Below, piece after piece: positions 1-11,188 of a DNA stretch of 64,000 nt. The notes under the pieces are model-generated. The model searched no databases and had not been told where the DNA came from. It saw only the letters and a list, made by a program, of their open reading frames with translations. The DNA lies in assembly GCA_033961575.1 (NCBI GenBank), contig CM066741.1, positions 3,725,715 through 3,789,714 on the forward strand. Reading direction: 5' to 3'. The DNA comes from Aselliscus stoliczkanus (taxonomy: Eukaryota; Chordata; Mammalia; Chiroptera; Hipposideridae). A program made the position numbers and the translations under genes. The stretch's first letter is position 1; each line of letters opens with the position of its first letter.

Positions 1-101
1 TCAATTCTTCTAGGGCTGTATCTCTTTCATGATCGCTCCCCTAAGTCCACAGAATTTTACTTTCTTCCCAGGAGACAAGCCTCATCTGAACAAAGGCTTA
101 C

Positions 102-274
102 CATAGCCAATGGCGGGAACACCCAGTACAGAGTGGCCATATGCATTTTCCATCTCCAAGGAGTTCATTTCAATGCTTTCAGTGTCATCTTCATTCTCTC
201 TCACAAGGATGCCCAAGGGGCCTTCACGCCCATGATGAAATGAGGGCTGAATTGAAGATGTTCTGTTGAGCACT
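102..274 (-). CDS. TMC5: TMC5, second coding exon (internal)
   Basis: This exon continues the TMC5 N-terminal cytoplasmic tail, residues about 262-319. Read on the minus strand it follows a TTTCAG acceptor and ends at a GTAAGC donor. It completes the split codon left by the exon at 1974-2758 (phase 2 in) and leaves one base over (phase 1 out). The peptide starts VLNRTSSIQPSF and includes an acidic stretch (ENEDDTESIEM) and SLEMENAYGH, which match my recollection of human TMC5 at this position. TMC proteins are multi-pass membrane proteins related to TMEM16/OSCA; TMC5 has no firmly established channel activity. The membrane domain is encoded by exons off the left edge. I see no frameshift or stop. 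The upstream in-frame ATG at 306 lies in the intron and is not the real start. Confidence 0.9.
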
Positions 275-1973
275 CTGAAATCCCAAAAAGATGCATTAAT
301 ATCCATCCAGGAGCATGGTAAGGATGGTCACCCATCCATCCATCCACCCATCCATTCCACAAATGCCAACTGAATACCAGCCATGTGTTAGGCATGGGCG
401 AGGAGGTGAGAACATGAAGATAAACCCATGGGTGTCCACTCTCAAGGAACTATGAATACAATCTGGTAGAGCTTCTTAGACTCAACCATAAGCAACTATA
501 TTACAAGAAGCAACCGATGAGTATCAGAAGATAGGCCCAAGTAGCTCAGAGGAAGGAGGGAAGAATTCTGGTTGGGGTTTGGGGAAAAATTTCCATGGAA
601 GACAGATATCCAAGCTGGGGTTGGAAACATAAATTCATACAGAAAGAGTTAGGAGGAGGGCATTCCAAGGATGAAGAATAGCATAAAGGCATGAGACCAG
701 AAAGTGATGAATAGACGAAAGGAACACTATGAAAATCAACTAACCCAGAGCAGTGCTTCTCAGTTTTATGTATATACCAATTCCCAGGCCCCACCCCAGA
801 CAATTAAATCAGAAGCTCTGAAAGCTGGGCCCCGGCATCTGTACTGTTTTTAAAGCTCCCCATGTGATCAGGTAATTAAGGATCAGCCAAGGTTAAGAAC
901 CACTGACCTCAAGAATAGGGTTGAGATAGGGAGGGGACAGAAAGAGATGAAAAGAGGTCAAGTCAGACTGGTCTTTGGCTGGCATCTTATGATTAGCCCA
1001 GTGCATCCTCATTCTTAAAAGTTCCCATAGGTGAAACGGTGTGGCCTTTCCCCCAGAGGTGATGGGGAGTGGCAGGGTCAAAGGTGTATTTTGGAATGAC
1101 GAATGAGGCAGAAGGGACAAGACCAAGGTCCTGTTAATCCTACTATTTAGGACCTGAAGACATTTTGACCCTGCTGCACACCCCAATCCCATACCCTTGT
1201 TCCTTGAGATAAACACAAGGAATTCCATTTGTCTCGGTTGATTTCATAAATATTACTAGTAGAAACAGTACACACAAAACGAGGCTCATATTGGTTAAAA
1301 TTTCACATGGTAAAATCTGTCACGATTTTTTAAAAAACCTGTCTAAAGAATTGCATCTTGTTGGCAACATGTACACTGAAAAAATTTAACCCAGGAAAAA
1401 AAATAGATGTAGTCGAACTAAGCCACCCAAACTAGCACTGTCAATGTCCAGAACTGCACCTTGTAAAATGTGTCAATGACCAAAAATTAATGGATGCTTG
1501 AAAAACTTTTTATGGCTCATCCATAAAAAAAAATAAAAGTGAAGAATTAAATTGACCTCATGGAGTTAGAGCTTCAAAAGAGTTTCTTGATTACAATGCA
1601 TTCCTGTTGATTTAAATCTGGTTAAAATGTGTGTATCCATAACTATCAAGTGTTAGCTCGGACCTCACTGGCAAAGCAGCGGGTTCTCAGTGTCTCGCAG
1701 GATTGGAAAGGAAGAGGTAGGAGGTTAGGAAGGACATCATCCAAGCAGGAGGTGATTAAAGATTACATTTAGGTAAGGGCTGGAAGGCTCAGACTGACCG
1801 TCCATGGCCTGTGAAGTTAACAGGTGAGATCTACAGGTGGATATGAAAGTTTCGCCACAACTTCAGGTCACTGAAACCATCATCCATGTCCCTAACCCAA
1901 ATAATGCCAACCAAGGTCCACTGACTTGATGATTTAGTGCTCAGCCCCAGTGGAGGGGGATGCCTGCACTTAC
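275..1973 (-). other. TMC5 intron between the two coding exons
   Basis: It contains a short CCAT-repeat tract (about 333-356), a degraded ancient repeat of the 'tgttaggcatgg' type after it, and a MER5A-like element (751-905). From about 906 to 1973 I see only unassigned AT-rich sequence and no further exon. Confidence 0.7.
751..905 (+). mobile_element. MER5A-like hAT (Charlie) remnant
   Basis: The termini CAGTGCTTCTCAG and TTAAGAACCACTG are imperfect inverted repeats of the Charlie type. The interior CCCAGGCCCCACCCCAGAC matches the MER5A consensus as I remember it. It is an ancient nonautonomous element. Confidence 0.75.
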
Positions 1974-2758
1974 TCCCTGGTCGTGTTTGGAGTCTTCGAA
2001 GAGCCATAATCTCCACCATCCTCAGCATTTTGGTAATCAGGCTCCCCCCAAAAGTCTGGAGAGTGCTGATAGACCTCAGCACTGGGATAGTCTGGTTCCC
2101 CGAAAAAGTTGGAAGGGTTAGGTTGATTCTCAGCACCCGGATAATCAGGCTCACTCAGAAAGCCTGTGTGTGGGTTGATTCTGGAAGCAGCGTATTCTGG
2201 ATTCCTTCTGGAGCCTGGGCGGTTGGAAACGTCTCTGGGGCTGGGGTGGTTCGAGCTTCCCTGAGCTCCAGGGTAGTCGGGTTCTTCCAAGGAGCCAAAA
2301 TAATCGGGATGTGTCCTGGCGCCTCCATTGCTCCCACTGCTTCTGGAACCTGCGAAGTTGGGATTTGATCGAGGTTCAGAGTAGCCTGGCTCTCTGGATG
2401 AGCCTGGATGGTATGGGTTGCTCCAAGATCCAGGATAATCTGGCTCTGCTAGAGGCCGAGGATGGTCTGCACCTCTGGAGCCTGCGGGGTACAGGCTGCC
2501 CCTGGAGCCAGGGTAGCCTGGGTTACTCCGAGATCCAGGATAATCTGGTTCTTCTAGAGGCTCGAGATGGTCTGCACTTCTGGAGCCTGTGAAGTAGGAG
2601 TTGCTCCTGGTTTGAGAGTAACCAGAGTTGTTCAGAGGACCTGGAGAGTCTGGGTGATGCTGAGTGTTCAAATACCCCTGCATGTGGTTCCGAGGCCCCG
2701 AATAGCCAGGGTAATCGGGGTCTTCCTCGTACTCATTATTCCTGTAGTAGGCAGACAT
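1974..2758 (-). CDS. TMC5: TMC5, first coding exon (N-terminal repeat-rich tail)
   Basis: This single large exon encodes residues 1-261 plus two bases of the next codon. The start at 2758 (MSAYYRNNEYEEDPDYPG) matches the beginning of human TMC5 as I recall it and has a purine at -3. The donor is a perfect GTAAGT at 1973-1968. The peptide is disordered and rich in Tyr, Pro, Gly, Ser and Asn. It is built of degenerate units around EPDYPG (about seven, the later ones drifting to EPDYPS and EPDYQN), separated by SRSNP/GSRG spacers. There are no membrane segments. The exon is open throughout. Two or three sizeable ORFs on the opposite strand are by-products of its repetitive codon use. TMC5 is mainly epithelial and its function is poorly known. 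The family assignment is strong; any role for the repeats is unknown. Confidence 0.95.
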
Positions 2759-2835
2759 GCTGGTGCGGATTCTTTACCCTGGAGGCTTTCAATATCCTTG
2801 TATCTGCAGTGACTCAGGGATCTTTGCTTTTTAAT
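2759..2835 (-). other. TMC5: TMC5 5'UTR part of the first coding exon
   Basis: On the minus strand a T-rich tract ending TTTTTCAG gives an acceptor at 2836-2838, placing 77 bases of untranslated leader before the ATG. An acceptor here means at least one noncoding TMC5 exon lies further right. I cannot place it with certainty; the CpG-rich block near 22.6 kb is a candidate. Confidence 0.7.
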
Positions 2836-4949
2836 CTGAAAAACAAAAAACAAAGGAAAGGTCAGGGTTTTTTTTTCCCCATTTCTGCCCTGCAAAGATT
2901 GCTGTTCTCTTCCAATATTTGCCTTCCCTTATTGCATAGTTGGGTACACAGCTGCCCAGAATAAAACGTCTCTGTTTCCCAGAGTCTTGGGCACCTAGGT
3001 GTGGCCATGAGTGTGGTTAGTGGGGTGTGAGCAGAAGTGATACAAACAACACCCAGGCTATGCGGCTAAAGGGACGGGGTAGCCCTCGCTTTCTCAGCCC
3101 TTGCTTCCTGTGGACTGCAATGTGGAAACGATAGGGCGCCATGTTGGGCCATGCACACAAAGGCAGCAGCCACCGTTCGGGTAGCAGCACAGCCGAGGGA
3201 AGAAGCCTAGGTTGCTGATGACTTCACAGGCCAGTGTTGACATACCAGCTCGGGCTTTTATGTAAAGGAAAAAAAAGAGGCGTCTATCTTACATAAATCA
3301 CTATTTTGGGGGTTTCTGATACATGTGGCCACATTTATATCCTGACCAATACAACCCCTCGATGGGGAGGGAGGGGCACAATGAGCCAAAAGCTGGGAAG
3401 GAAGAAGGGCTTTCTGAGCACTTAGATTGCTGGTGGCTCTAGGGTTCAACGCAGAAATTAGTATGAGTGCCCGAAGGAAGAATGGTAACTAGAGGACTTG
3501 GGTAGGCAGTGGACCTTCCCCTCCAGTTTGAAAATAATGATTTTATGAGTTCCATGAGCTCGCATCTACAGACGCAGCATACTTTCAAATCAGAAGTGAG
3601 GCAGTTTTCATTTCTAAGTGTGCTGGATATCTGCTTTTACCTGCTTATCACCCATTTCCCCTTCTTTTGGGCATCAATGCCCTGATTTTCCTCTGGACAT
3701 CTGCCTCTCTCCCACTCATGCTCCAGGTGATTCAGGAAGAGCTGATGGCATTCCTGGTTCCAAAATGGTCACATGACCCAGGCCTAGCCAATCAGTGCCC
3801 ACCATGCCCCTGGCCACAGGCTCTGATTGAGGAATGGGCACATAACCCAAGTCAGTCTCCCAGGACTCTGACAAGACTGGGGGTGACTAGGGCTGCTCCA
3901 GTGATAGAATGTAAGCTTGGAACTGCTGGTGTAGTATCAGTAGGAACAGTGGAGAAAATAATAAGTGAGAGAGAAAATTTAAAGCACAAATCAATAGGAT
4001 TTGTGGACAGACCCAATATGGGAAGGGCGAGAGGGAAGAAAAATAAAAGACAAAAATATCTCCAGGTAGATGAATGATGATGCCTTTGAAAGAAAGAAGC
4101 AGATGATTTTTAAAGTTCAGCCAATGTTTACAAGCTGATCCCTATGCAAACGAAAACAGCTCGACTTTCTGTTGAGTAATCAGAGCTAAGAACAATATTA
4201 ACCTTCTGCCATCACCTGTAGTCTTAGGATGTCCATTCGCCAACGTGATTCCATATTTCTCAGCAGAGCAGAAATCCATTTCTCTGTATTTTGTCCTTGC
4301 CCAGTACCCATTTCTCTCTTTCATGGTAACACTTTTTCTTGAGTAACACCCCTACTCTCAGTCCCTGTGGGCCAGGTGTGGACAGATGAGCCCATCAGAA
4401 TTATTTTCTCTCTGGCCACGGTGATTGGGTCAGGGTATATAGCCCAGTCATAACCAATGAGATTCAATTCTGGGAGTTTTGTCAGGAATGTTGGGAAGAG
4501 AGAAGCTCTTAGATGCCAACAGGGAAGAGAACAGAGCCAAGAGATAACAGAAATGGGGATCAGATGCTGATGACATTATTTGAGCACCTGAATCCAGCCA
4601 TACGTACAGGCAGCTGACCACTGGACACCCGAGTCATTGCAACCCCCTTTTCACTTAAGTTAGTTTGAACTGGGCTTCTGAAATTTGTAAATTAAAGGGA
4701 GTTCTGATTAATATGCAGAGTTTTGCAAATGGACATCTACGCACACTGAGTGCTCTGATGACTAAATACTAGGCTTTATTCCTGATTATTTTTCATAAGA
4801 TGGAAATTCAACCCATTCATTTACTTATATTGTAGGAGTAGATATTAATATATTTATGGTCTAAGCCTTCCCATGGCTTATAATAAACCTAGCCATTACA
4901 TCGAAAGCCAAATAATGCCTACTAAATTAAAAAAATTAAAAAGCAGGTA
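2836..4949. other. TMC5 upstream region with old unassigned repeats
   Basis: About 2890-3290, 3640-4080 and 4330-4740 resemble degraded mammal-wide LTR- or MER-type repeats, including recurrent 'tgacccaggcctagccaatcag'-like modules. I cannot name the families. No coding sequence is supported; the 136-codon ORF at 3667-4077 lies inside this repeat material. Confidence 0.5.
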
Positions 4950-5114
4950 TGGAGCTGCTGGTTAGCTCAGGTGGTTAGCGTGCAGGCTCATAGCACCAAG
5001 GCACATGGCCACTGAACTGCGCCCTCCACGACTAGACTGAAGACAACGACTTGACTTGGAGCTGATGCAGCCTGGAAAAACACACTGTTCCCCCCAAAAA
5101 TTTCTCAAAAACGA
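4950..5114 (+). mobile_element. tRNA-Ile-derived SINE (type A) in an L1
   Basis: The head GGTTAGCTCAGGTGGTTAG is the 5' part of a tRNA with an A box. The 3' part carries the family's CTTGGAGCTGATG motif. The flanking duplication AAAAAGCAGGTA is perfect (4938-4949 and 5115-5126). The body is degraded: the B-box part is partly deleted. Confidence 0.85.
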
Positions 5115-5126
5115 AAAAAGCAGGTA

Positions 5127-5640
5127 CAATAGTATCAGCCCCAGAGAAATGAATATATCCACCAATAGGCAACAAGAGTGTTCACAAAACGTTTTTCTGT
5201 TCATAGGTGTCAAAAATTGGAAACACCCCAAATGTCATTCCACAGAAGAAATACATCACAGCACGTTCATAGATGAAATACTATGTGGAAGGAACAAAGA
5301 CAAAACTGCCACAGGCAACAACACGGATGCCTCTCACAGGTGTAAAGTTGAGTCAAAGTCAGCTACAAAAGACACACACTATATAATATTCATACGAATT
5401 TTAAGAACCAGCAAACTAGGAAGTGGTGATATAGGTCAGAATAGCGATTCCCCGGGAAGGGAGGGGACGGCAAACTATGGGAGGCAGCTTCTGGGATGCT
5501 GGAACCGGTCTGTATCTTGATCTAGGTGGTGGTGACCTGGGGGTATGCGCGTGCGCGTGTGTGTGTAAAAATTCAATGAGAACACTTAAGAGTTAGGCAC
5601 ACCTTCGTAAAAAAATATTACTCCTTAATTTAAAAAAGAA
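5127..5640 (+). mobile_element. L1 3' end (old)
   Basis: This is degraded L1 ORF2 end plus 3'UTR on the plus strand, recognisable from AAATTGGAAACACCCCAAATG, 'aacaacacggatgcctctca' and 'tgtatcttgatctaggtggtggt'. It includes a short alternating GCGCGTGCGCGTGTGTGTGT tract near 5548. The open frame here has no intact ORF2. Confidence 0.8.
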
Positions 5641-5914
5641 AATTAAAAAGACCTACACCAGAAACTATAATATAAAACCTTGTATTTCCCTAAGTGGTCA
5701 CTATACCAGTTTTTTTTTTTTAAATGAAGGATTTTGGCTCACAAACATTTCCAATTTTCATTTCATATATATATATTTTTTTTTTTAAATTTTTTTTTCA
5801 TAGAAGATCTGAGTGGATGAAAACAAAAACTAGGGGGAGGACAGACTGCCTAAATTGAGTTGTCTATGTGATGCTGTGACATGAGTGCTTAGGGACCAGC
5901 CCTTGGCATTGGGG

Positions 5915-6075
5915 AGGACTGGTTTAATTTCCATTGCTGGCTGTGTGGACTTGGGCAAGCCATTTAACCTCTCGGCATCTGTTTCTTTTCCCATCCAATG
6001 CTGACAACAATATCTCATAGGGTTGTCATAAGGAATGACTGAGAAAAGACAGATCAAGCAGCAGACACCAAGGAG
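5915..6075 (+). mobile_element. MIR SINE
   Basis: The core 'ctgtgtggacttgggcaagc' and the downstream 'tctcatagggttgtcataag' are typical MIR segments. Confidence 0.75.
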
Positions 6076-7025
6076 GCATTCACGGAATGGCAGCTATTTT
6101 ATTACCACTATTTTAATTGATGTGTTATATAAACCCTGGCACCTTCCAAAAGAGACAGGGGGTTGGTGGACAAGAAAAGTCATGCACTCCACCAGGACAT
6201 GATAAAGAAATAGGAAATGTTTTGTGATCGGGTAGAGGAAGGAACAGTTCTACGAAATCCCTCGGTGGACAGAGTGGCTGTTAACGAAGTGGTGCTGTGA
6301 GCCTCCTCAGCTCAGACTGAAAGGGAATCATGGCAGGTTATCTCATACTCACTACTGGTGAAAAAGAGGATGCATGCCAGTTTTTCAAGAAAGCTGCACC
6401 CCTTCCCAGGAAGAGACCCCTTCCAAAGGGATCGGAAAACCACACCATAAAGCCAGGGCTCAGGGTCCCCAGCAAAGAGCTCAGAAGCCTAGAGCCTCCA
6501 GGACGAGCAGGAGAAGAGTGGGGAAAGGGCTGTGAAGGCGCCGCCAGCCACGGCGAGCAGAATAGCAGCCTCCCTGCAGTAAGGCAGGGCCATGGGGCTC
6601 TCGCTGGCCAGTGGGCTGTTAGCATAAGTGACTGGGGCACTTCCAAACCAAAGCACTAAGAGCCAAACATACCCCCTGGCTCCGTGTTGCCCTGCCAAGG
6701 CAACCAGTGACACTGACATCAGTGGGGTCCCATTCACCAGACCAAGTACCTGCAGGACTAGACGGAGCACAGCTCACCCCCACTTCCACCAACCCACCAA
6801 AGCAGTTCACGAGCAAGAAATACACACTTATGCGTTAAGCCATTGAGATTTCGAGTTTGTTTCAGCAGAGCTTAGCTTCACCTGACTGATATAAGGTCAT
6901 CTTTGCTTAGACTCTTTGACACATGTATTCACATATATATTTTTTTTCACATATATATTCATATAGCACACATAAACACATATATGTAGGTAGATACAAA
7001 GATAGATGATAGATTAGTAGGAAGT

Positions 7026-7064
7026 AGATGGATGGATGGATGGATGGATGGATGGATGGATGGA
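7026..7064 (+). repeat. ATGG microsatellite
   Basis: About ten uninterrupted GGAT/ATGG units, flanked by related GATAG- and CAGA-type degenerate repeats. Confidence 0.95.
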
Positions 7065-7715
7065 CAGACAGATGTTATACGTGATCAGCCAACAATTAGT
7101 TTCAATTTTGTTGGTTCAGATCTCCATCCTACCGATGTCATTTGACAGGGGCTTGCATACTGCACCTTTGTCACAGTCCATACACAAACAGTGCTCTAAC
7201 CACTGTCACCTGCACTGGGACAAATTCCTAAGCCAACAGGAAATGAAGCCCTCAGAAAAGGATTGGGGAAGAAGGAGGAAGAAAAAATAACTGTAAGGAA
7301 ATAGACTTCGATTAATGGCCAAATGAAGAGGGTGTGGTCTTCTGCAAACCTTATTCATAGTTTCCTGTTAACTACTAAGAGGGACAAATGTCCTTTCAAA
7401 GGAATAATGCGCTTTGTGCCTGGAAAAAGCACAAAGAGGATACTGTACTATTTTTCCGTCCAAATGTTATTGCTCTCGCACCTTACTGATAATAAGGGCC
7501 ATCGAACCATCTTTTCTGGGTCCTCCTGTGGACACCCCATTTAGGGGTTCCCACTTCACTGTTTCAGGGGTTTCCCATCACATTGCCATACAAGTATATG
7601 CCTTCTAAGTCTGTTAATTGTGGGCTCCCTATTTGACCTTGAAAGGCTCCTGCTTTGAATGGATGATCTTAACAATCCTGCACTTGTCATTCAAGGAATG
7701 TTCCAGATTAATTTA

Positions 7716-7893
7716 CAGCAGGTCCTCAAATAACATCGTTTTGCTCAACGTTGTGTCATCATAATGTTGATGAGATGCTGTAGGAACTTAACTCCTGCTC
7801 ATTGCAATTAGCCTGTGGCAAAATTGGTTTCGTTACATACTTTTTCACTAAAAATGGCAGAACCTACCTATGACGTTAAGTGAGGACTTACTG
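7716..7893. mobile_element. 178-bp TA-flanked MITE (Tc1/mariner- or Tigger-type)
   Basis: The ends CAGCAGGTCCTCAAATAAC and GTTAAGTGAGGACTTACTG are imperfect inverted repeats. A TA lies immediately outside both ends (7714-7715 and 7894-7895), as for Tc1/mariner/pogo elements. There is no transposase. The family is not named from memory. Confidence 0.75.
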
Positions 7894-8082
7894 TACATTC
7901 TATCACCATGATGAAGTCACACTGAAGCCATTTATCTGGATCTCTGCTGCCTCTTAGCTTGTCCAGACTTAAGCCAACATAAGCCATGACAAGCCACCCA
8001 CAAGCTCTGTTCTGCTGCAGCCAAAGTGACCTTATAAAATACAGGGACGTGGAGTCCTTAAGGGTTGTCAGGCCAAGCTTTG

Positions 8083-8440
8083 TGCGTCATGACAAAAACT
8101 GGAAATGATCCAAAAACCCATCCACAGGGGATGGACCAAATCGGTGATAGCACATCTGCATAATATAATATCATGAAGTTATCAAAAAAGAATGTTTTTG
8201 ATCTGGGGTGGCCGGTTAGCTCAGGTGGTTAGAGCGCAGTGCTCACAACACCAAGGTTGCCAGTTTGATCCCCACATGGGCTGCTGAGCTGCGCCCTCCA
8301 CAACTGGATTGAAACAACTACTCGACTTGGAGCTGATGGGTCCTGGAAAAACACACTGTGCCCCAATGTAAAAAAAAAAGAATGCTTTCGATCTACATGG
8401 GCCAGAATGATTCTTCTGTCTAACTTCCTTCTCCCATCTC
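8083..8440 (+). mobile_element. L1 fragment split by a SINE
   Basis: 'aaaactggaaatgatccaaa' and the following sequence match the end of L1 ORF2. The L1 is interrupted at 8205-8373 by a type A SINE and resumes after it. Confidence 0.75.
8205..8373 (+). mobile_element. tRNA-Ile-derived SINE (type A)
   Basis: The head GGCCGGTTAGCTCAGGTGG, with the B box 'ccagtttgatcccca', is close to tRNA-Ile(AAU), followed by the family body and a short poly-A. A 21-base flanking duplication with two differences (8184-8204 and 8374-8394) marks retroposition into the L1. Confidence 0.93.
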
Positions 8441-9667
8441 CTGACATTTGGCCCAGGCTAGAATATCATGGCCATGCAGTTGCGAACTGTGCAAAGGTTA
8501 GTTTTGCTAACTGAGGTCCTTTGTGACCCGGAAAATGGACACAGAAACCAGGGGCTTATCAAACATCTGATCACCACCAAACACAGGACCACGCCCCATC
8601 AGAGGCAAAGCAAGGCCACAAATCAATTTCAACTGTACCTTTTCTTTTCTAAAGAAGTGCACTTTGTCAAGCCAATACCTGGCAAGGGAAACCTTTCAAG
8701 CTAAAGGAAATCAACATTGCTTATGCTAGTTACAGTCCTTTAAATTATATAAGATGCATATGCATGCATGTTTACGAACCACAGTGAAAATTATCAAAGT
8801 GATTCTATAGAAATTTCCAATAGTTTCAATGCGTCACCATCCTTTTGATTTCAAATAGACCCATCAATTTTTCTTTTTTTTAATTTTGGGGATAGGGAAC
8901 ATTTTATTGTGCTACATGAAGAAATTAAAAGCAACGGCAGTTATCATGACCTGTTATCACTGTTATGTTATAAAACATTTGACGGACATTTAAGAAAAAA
9001 AGAGAGGATTCCAACCTCAAAAGGAAGAAAGGCCATTTAATTGACTGGATTTCACTTCATAAAAACTTACTCCTCCCTCCGTAGTTTCTCTCTTTGTCCC
9101 AAATGGATGCAAACTGCGCAAACCAGCTTGGTCTGTAGAGGCTGTTAGGAGTTACCTGTGTCAGGTGTGCTTGGGGATGCTCTCAGGCTGGCTTTTGATA
9201 GGAGCGGGGCTGCACGCAATTACAGGAGACTACAATCTCTGACACTGTGTGAAGTCTGAAGTTTTCAAGTTGCTGAATGCAGCAGGGCTACACAACTGAA
9301 CATCAGAAAACACAGGACTTTGACTCCTATAAAAGTTTATCTCACACTGTACAGCTCAGTCAGTTTCACAAACAATGAGAAACGCTGGCTCTAGTGCCTA
9401 CTTCTTTTCTCTTAGGCACTTAAAAAAATCGCACTACAGTAAAAACACAGAGAACAAAAGAGATATTAGCACATACTAGGCTTGTTCATGCCAATTCTAG
9501 ATCTATGTTTATTTCATCAAGGACATAAAACATTACTGGGAAAGCTGACGCGCTCTTATGCCTTTTCCCAGTCGGTGTCCCACCAACCTCCCCCTTCTTC
9601 TCTGTCCGAAAACCACCACTGTCATGAATTTGGTGTGTGACTTTCTAGGTCATATTGTTTCTACTTG
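8441..9667. other. Intergenic, no assigned repeat; possible retrocopy end
   Basis: No gene is recognised. Between 8873 and about 9600 the minus strand ends in AATAAAA (8902-8908) followed by an A-rich run (8873-8887), resembling the 3' end of a processed transcript. No parental gene is recognised. Confidence 0.4.
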
Positions 9668-10125
9668 GACCACTGTGATGGGTTGACTCGTGCCCCCCGA
9701 GAAAGACATGTTGAAGTCCTAACCCCTGGCATCTCATAATGTGACCTTATTTGGTTATAGGGTCTTTGCACAGGTAATTGAGTTAAAGTGAGGTCATTAG
9801 GGTTCTAATCCAATATCCAAATTTCCTCATCCAAAAGGGAAATCTGGACACAGACACACACAAAGGAAAGAGTCTGTAAAGAGACATTGGGAGGACGCCA
9901 TTTAAGACTGGAGTTATCCTGCCGCGAGACAGGGAATGTCAGGGGCTACCACATGCTGGAAGAGGAAGTAGGGATGCATCGCCTACAGGAGTCACAGGGA
10001 CCGTTCCCCTGCCCACACCTCTGGTTCGCACTTCCAGTCTCCAGGACGGTGAGAAAATCATTTCAGTTGTTTAAACCACCCACTAGGTAGTGCCTTGTTA
10101 CAGCAGCCCTAGGATATTAGTGAAG
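9668..10125 (+). mobile_element. MaLR (MLT1/MST-type) LTR
   Basis: It begins 'gtgatgggttgactcgtgcc', continues 'atgttgaagtcctaacccct' and 'aatgtgaccttatttggtta', and ends 'cagcagccctaggatattag'. This order is typical of mammalian ERVL-MaLR LTRs. It is an old solo LTR with no coding content. Confidence 0.8.
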
Positions 10126-10743
10126 CCATATATATATAAGTATCACTAAGTGAGAATGCCGAAAACTGATACCTATAACCAGCTACCTTATACCCTACAT
10201 ATTGTCGGCAACTTGCCTTTTTCTTTCTTTTTTTTTTTTTTAACACAGAGTTGGTTTTGACATTGAGCCGTGTTGGTAGTTCCGGTAACTGAACTCAGTA
10301 GTTTGCACATCAGCCTAGATGCTTTTCCACCTTAAAGGCTCCACCCTGTGACCAGACTCCACTGTACTTACTCCTTCTCATCCTGATGGACACTTAGGCC
10401 ATTGCCCACTTTTCGGTGTTAAAATGATCAGAGTGCATCCCAGGGAGTCTCCTCACGCACACATGAGAAAAGGTGTCTAAGGAGGAGGCCTGGATGGGGT
10501 TTCGGTTATTTGGCTTCAGTGTTTCCAGCCTCACTGGAAATGGCCCCCAAGCGGCTGTACGAATTTCTAATAGCTACAGATGAGTAGCCTATTATTCATT
10601 TTTACACTGTCACCTAAGAAGGACAACCAGGAATATTCCCCCAATTGATCTTTCGTCCCTCTTCTCGGGATTATACCCAGTCAGCGCCACAGACAGCTTG
10701 CAAAAAGGCAAATGCAAAACCACTGATATAGAAAAAAAGAGGC
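10126..10743. other. Intergenic, nothing recognised
   Basis: It holds a poly-T/pyrimidine run (10217-10241) and unassigned single-copy-looking sequence. Confidence 0.5.
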
Positions 10744-10927
10744 TGGGATGGCCGGTTAGCTCAGTTGTTTAGAGCGCCGTGCTCACAACACCAAGGTTGC
10801 CGGTTTGACCCTCACACGGGCCACGGAGCTGTGCCCTCCACGACGAGACTGAAACAACTACTCAACTTGGAGCTGATGGGTCCTGGAAACACACACTGTT
10901 CCCCAATAAAATTTTTAAAAAAAAACA
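10744..10927 (+). mobile_element. tRNA-Ile-derived SINE (type A)
   Basis: GATGGCCGGTTAGCTCAGTT matches the tRNA-Ile head. The body contains CTTGGAGCTGATGGGTCCTG and ends in an A-rich tail. I find no convincing target duplication. Confidence 0.9.
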
Positions 10928-10962
10928 AAAAACAAGACTGCCAGGATTCACCTCAGTTAAAC

Positions 10963-11188
10963 TAGGCTTTTCTCCTTCTCCGTACTATTGACATTTTGGG
11001 CCAGATACCCTGTTGTGGGGGTGCCCTGGGCATGGTAGGGTGTTTAGCAGCATCCCTGGGCTCCCCCACCAGCTGCCAGTAGCATCTCCCTGAGGTTGTG
11101 ACATCCAGATAGGTCCAGGCATTGCCAAGTGTCTTCCAGGCACAAAATCACCACTCCTCCCATCCCCCACTCTGCATTTGAGAATGAC
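10963..11188 (-). mobile_element. MER20 (hAT-Charlie)
   Basis: 'tactattgacattttgggcc' and 'gtgtttagcagcatccctgg' are the reverse complement of the MER20 consensus as recalled. The element ends 'catttgagaatgac'. Confidence 0.8.

Larger units (their letters stand above)
5641..7715. other. Intergenic stretch with MIR and old repeats
   Basis: It contains AT-rich homopolymer runs (5700-5810), a MIR (about 5915-6075), an unassigned LTR-like repeat ending 'gttaagccattgagatttcgag' (about 6400-6900), AT-rich microsatellite-like sequence (6920-7020) and an ATGG repeat (7026-7064). Nothing coding is supported. Confidence 0.6.

Noticed and set aside
1937..2812. Plus-strand ORFs of 143, 93 and 81 codons opposite TMC5
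   Set aside because: They are antisense shadows of the repetitive TMC5 exon, which has family similarity and proper splice sites.
5547..5567. Z-DNA-forming GCGCGTGCGCGTGTGTGT tract as a regulatory element
   Set aside because: It sits in a decayed L1 3'UTR and is short; nothing ties it to a promoter.
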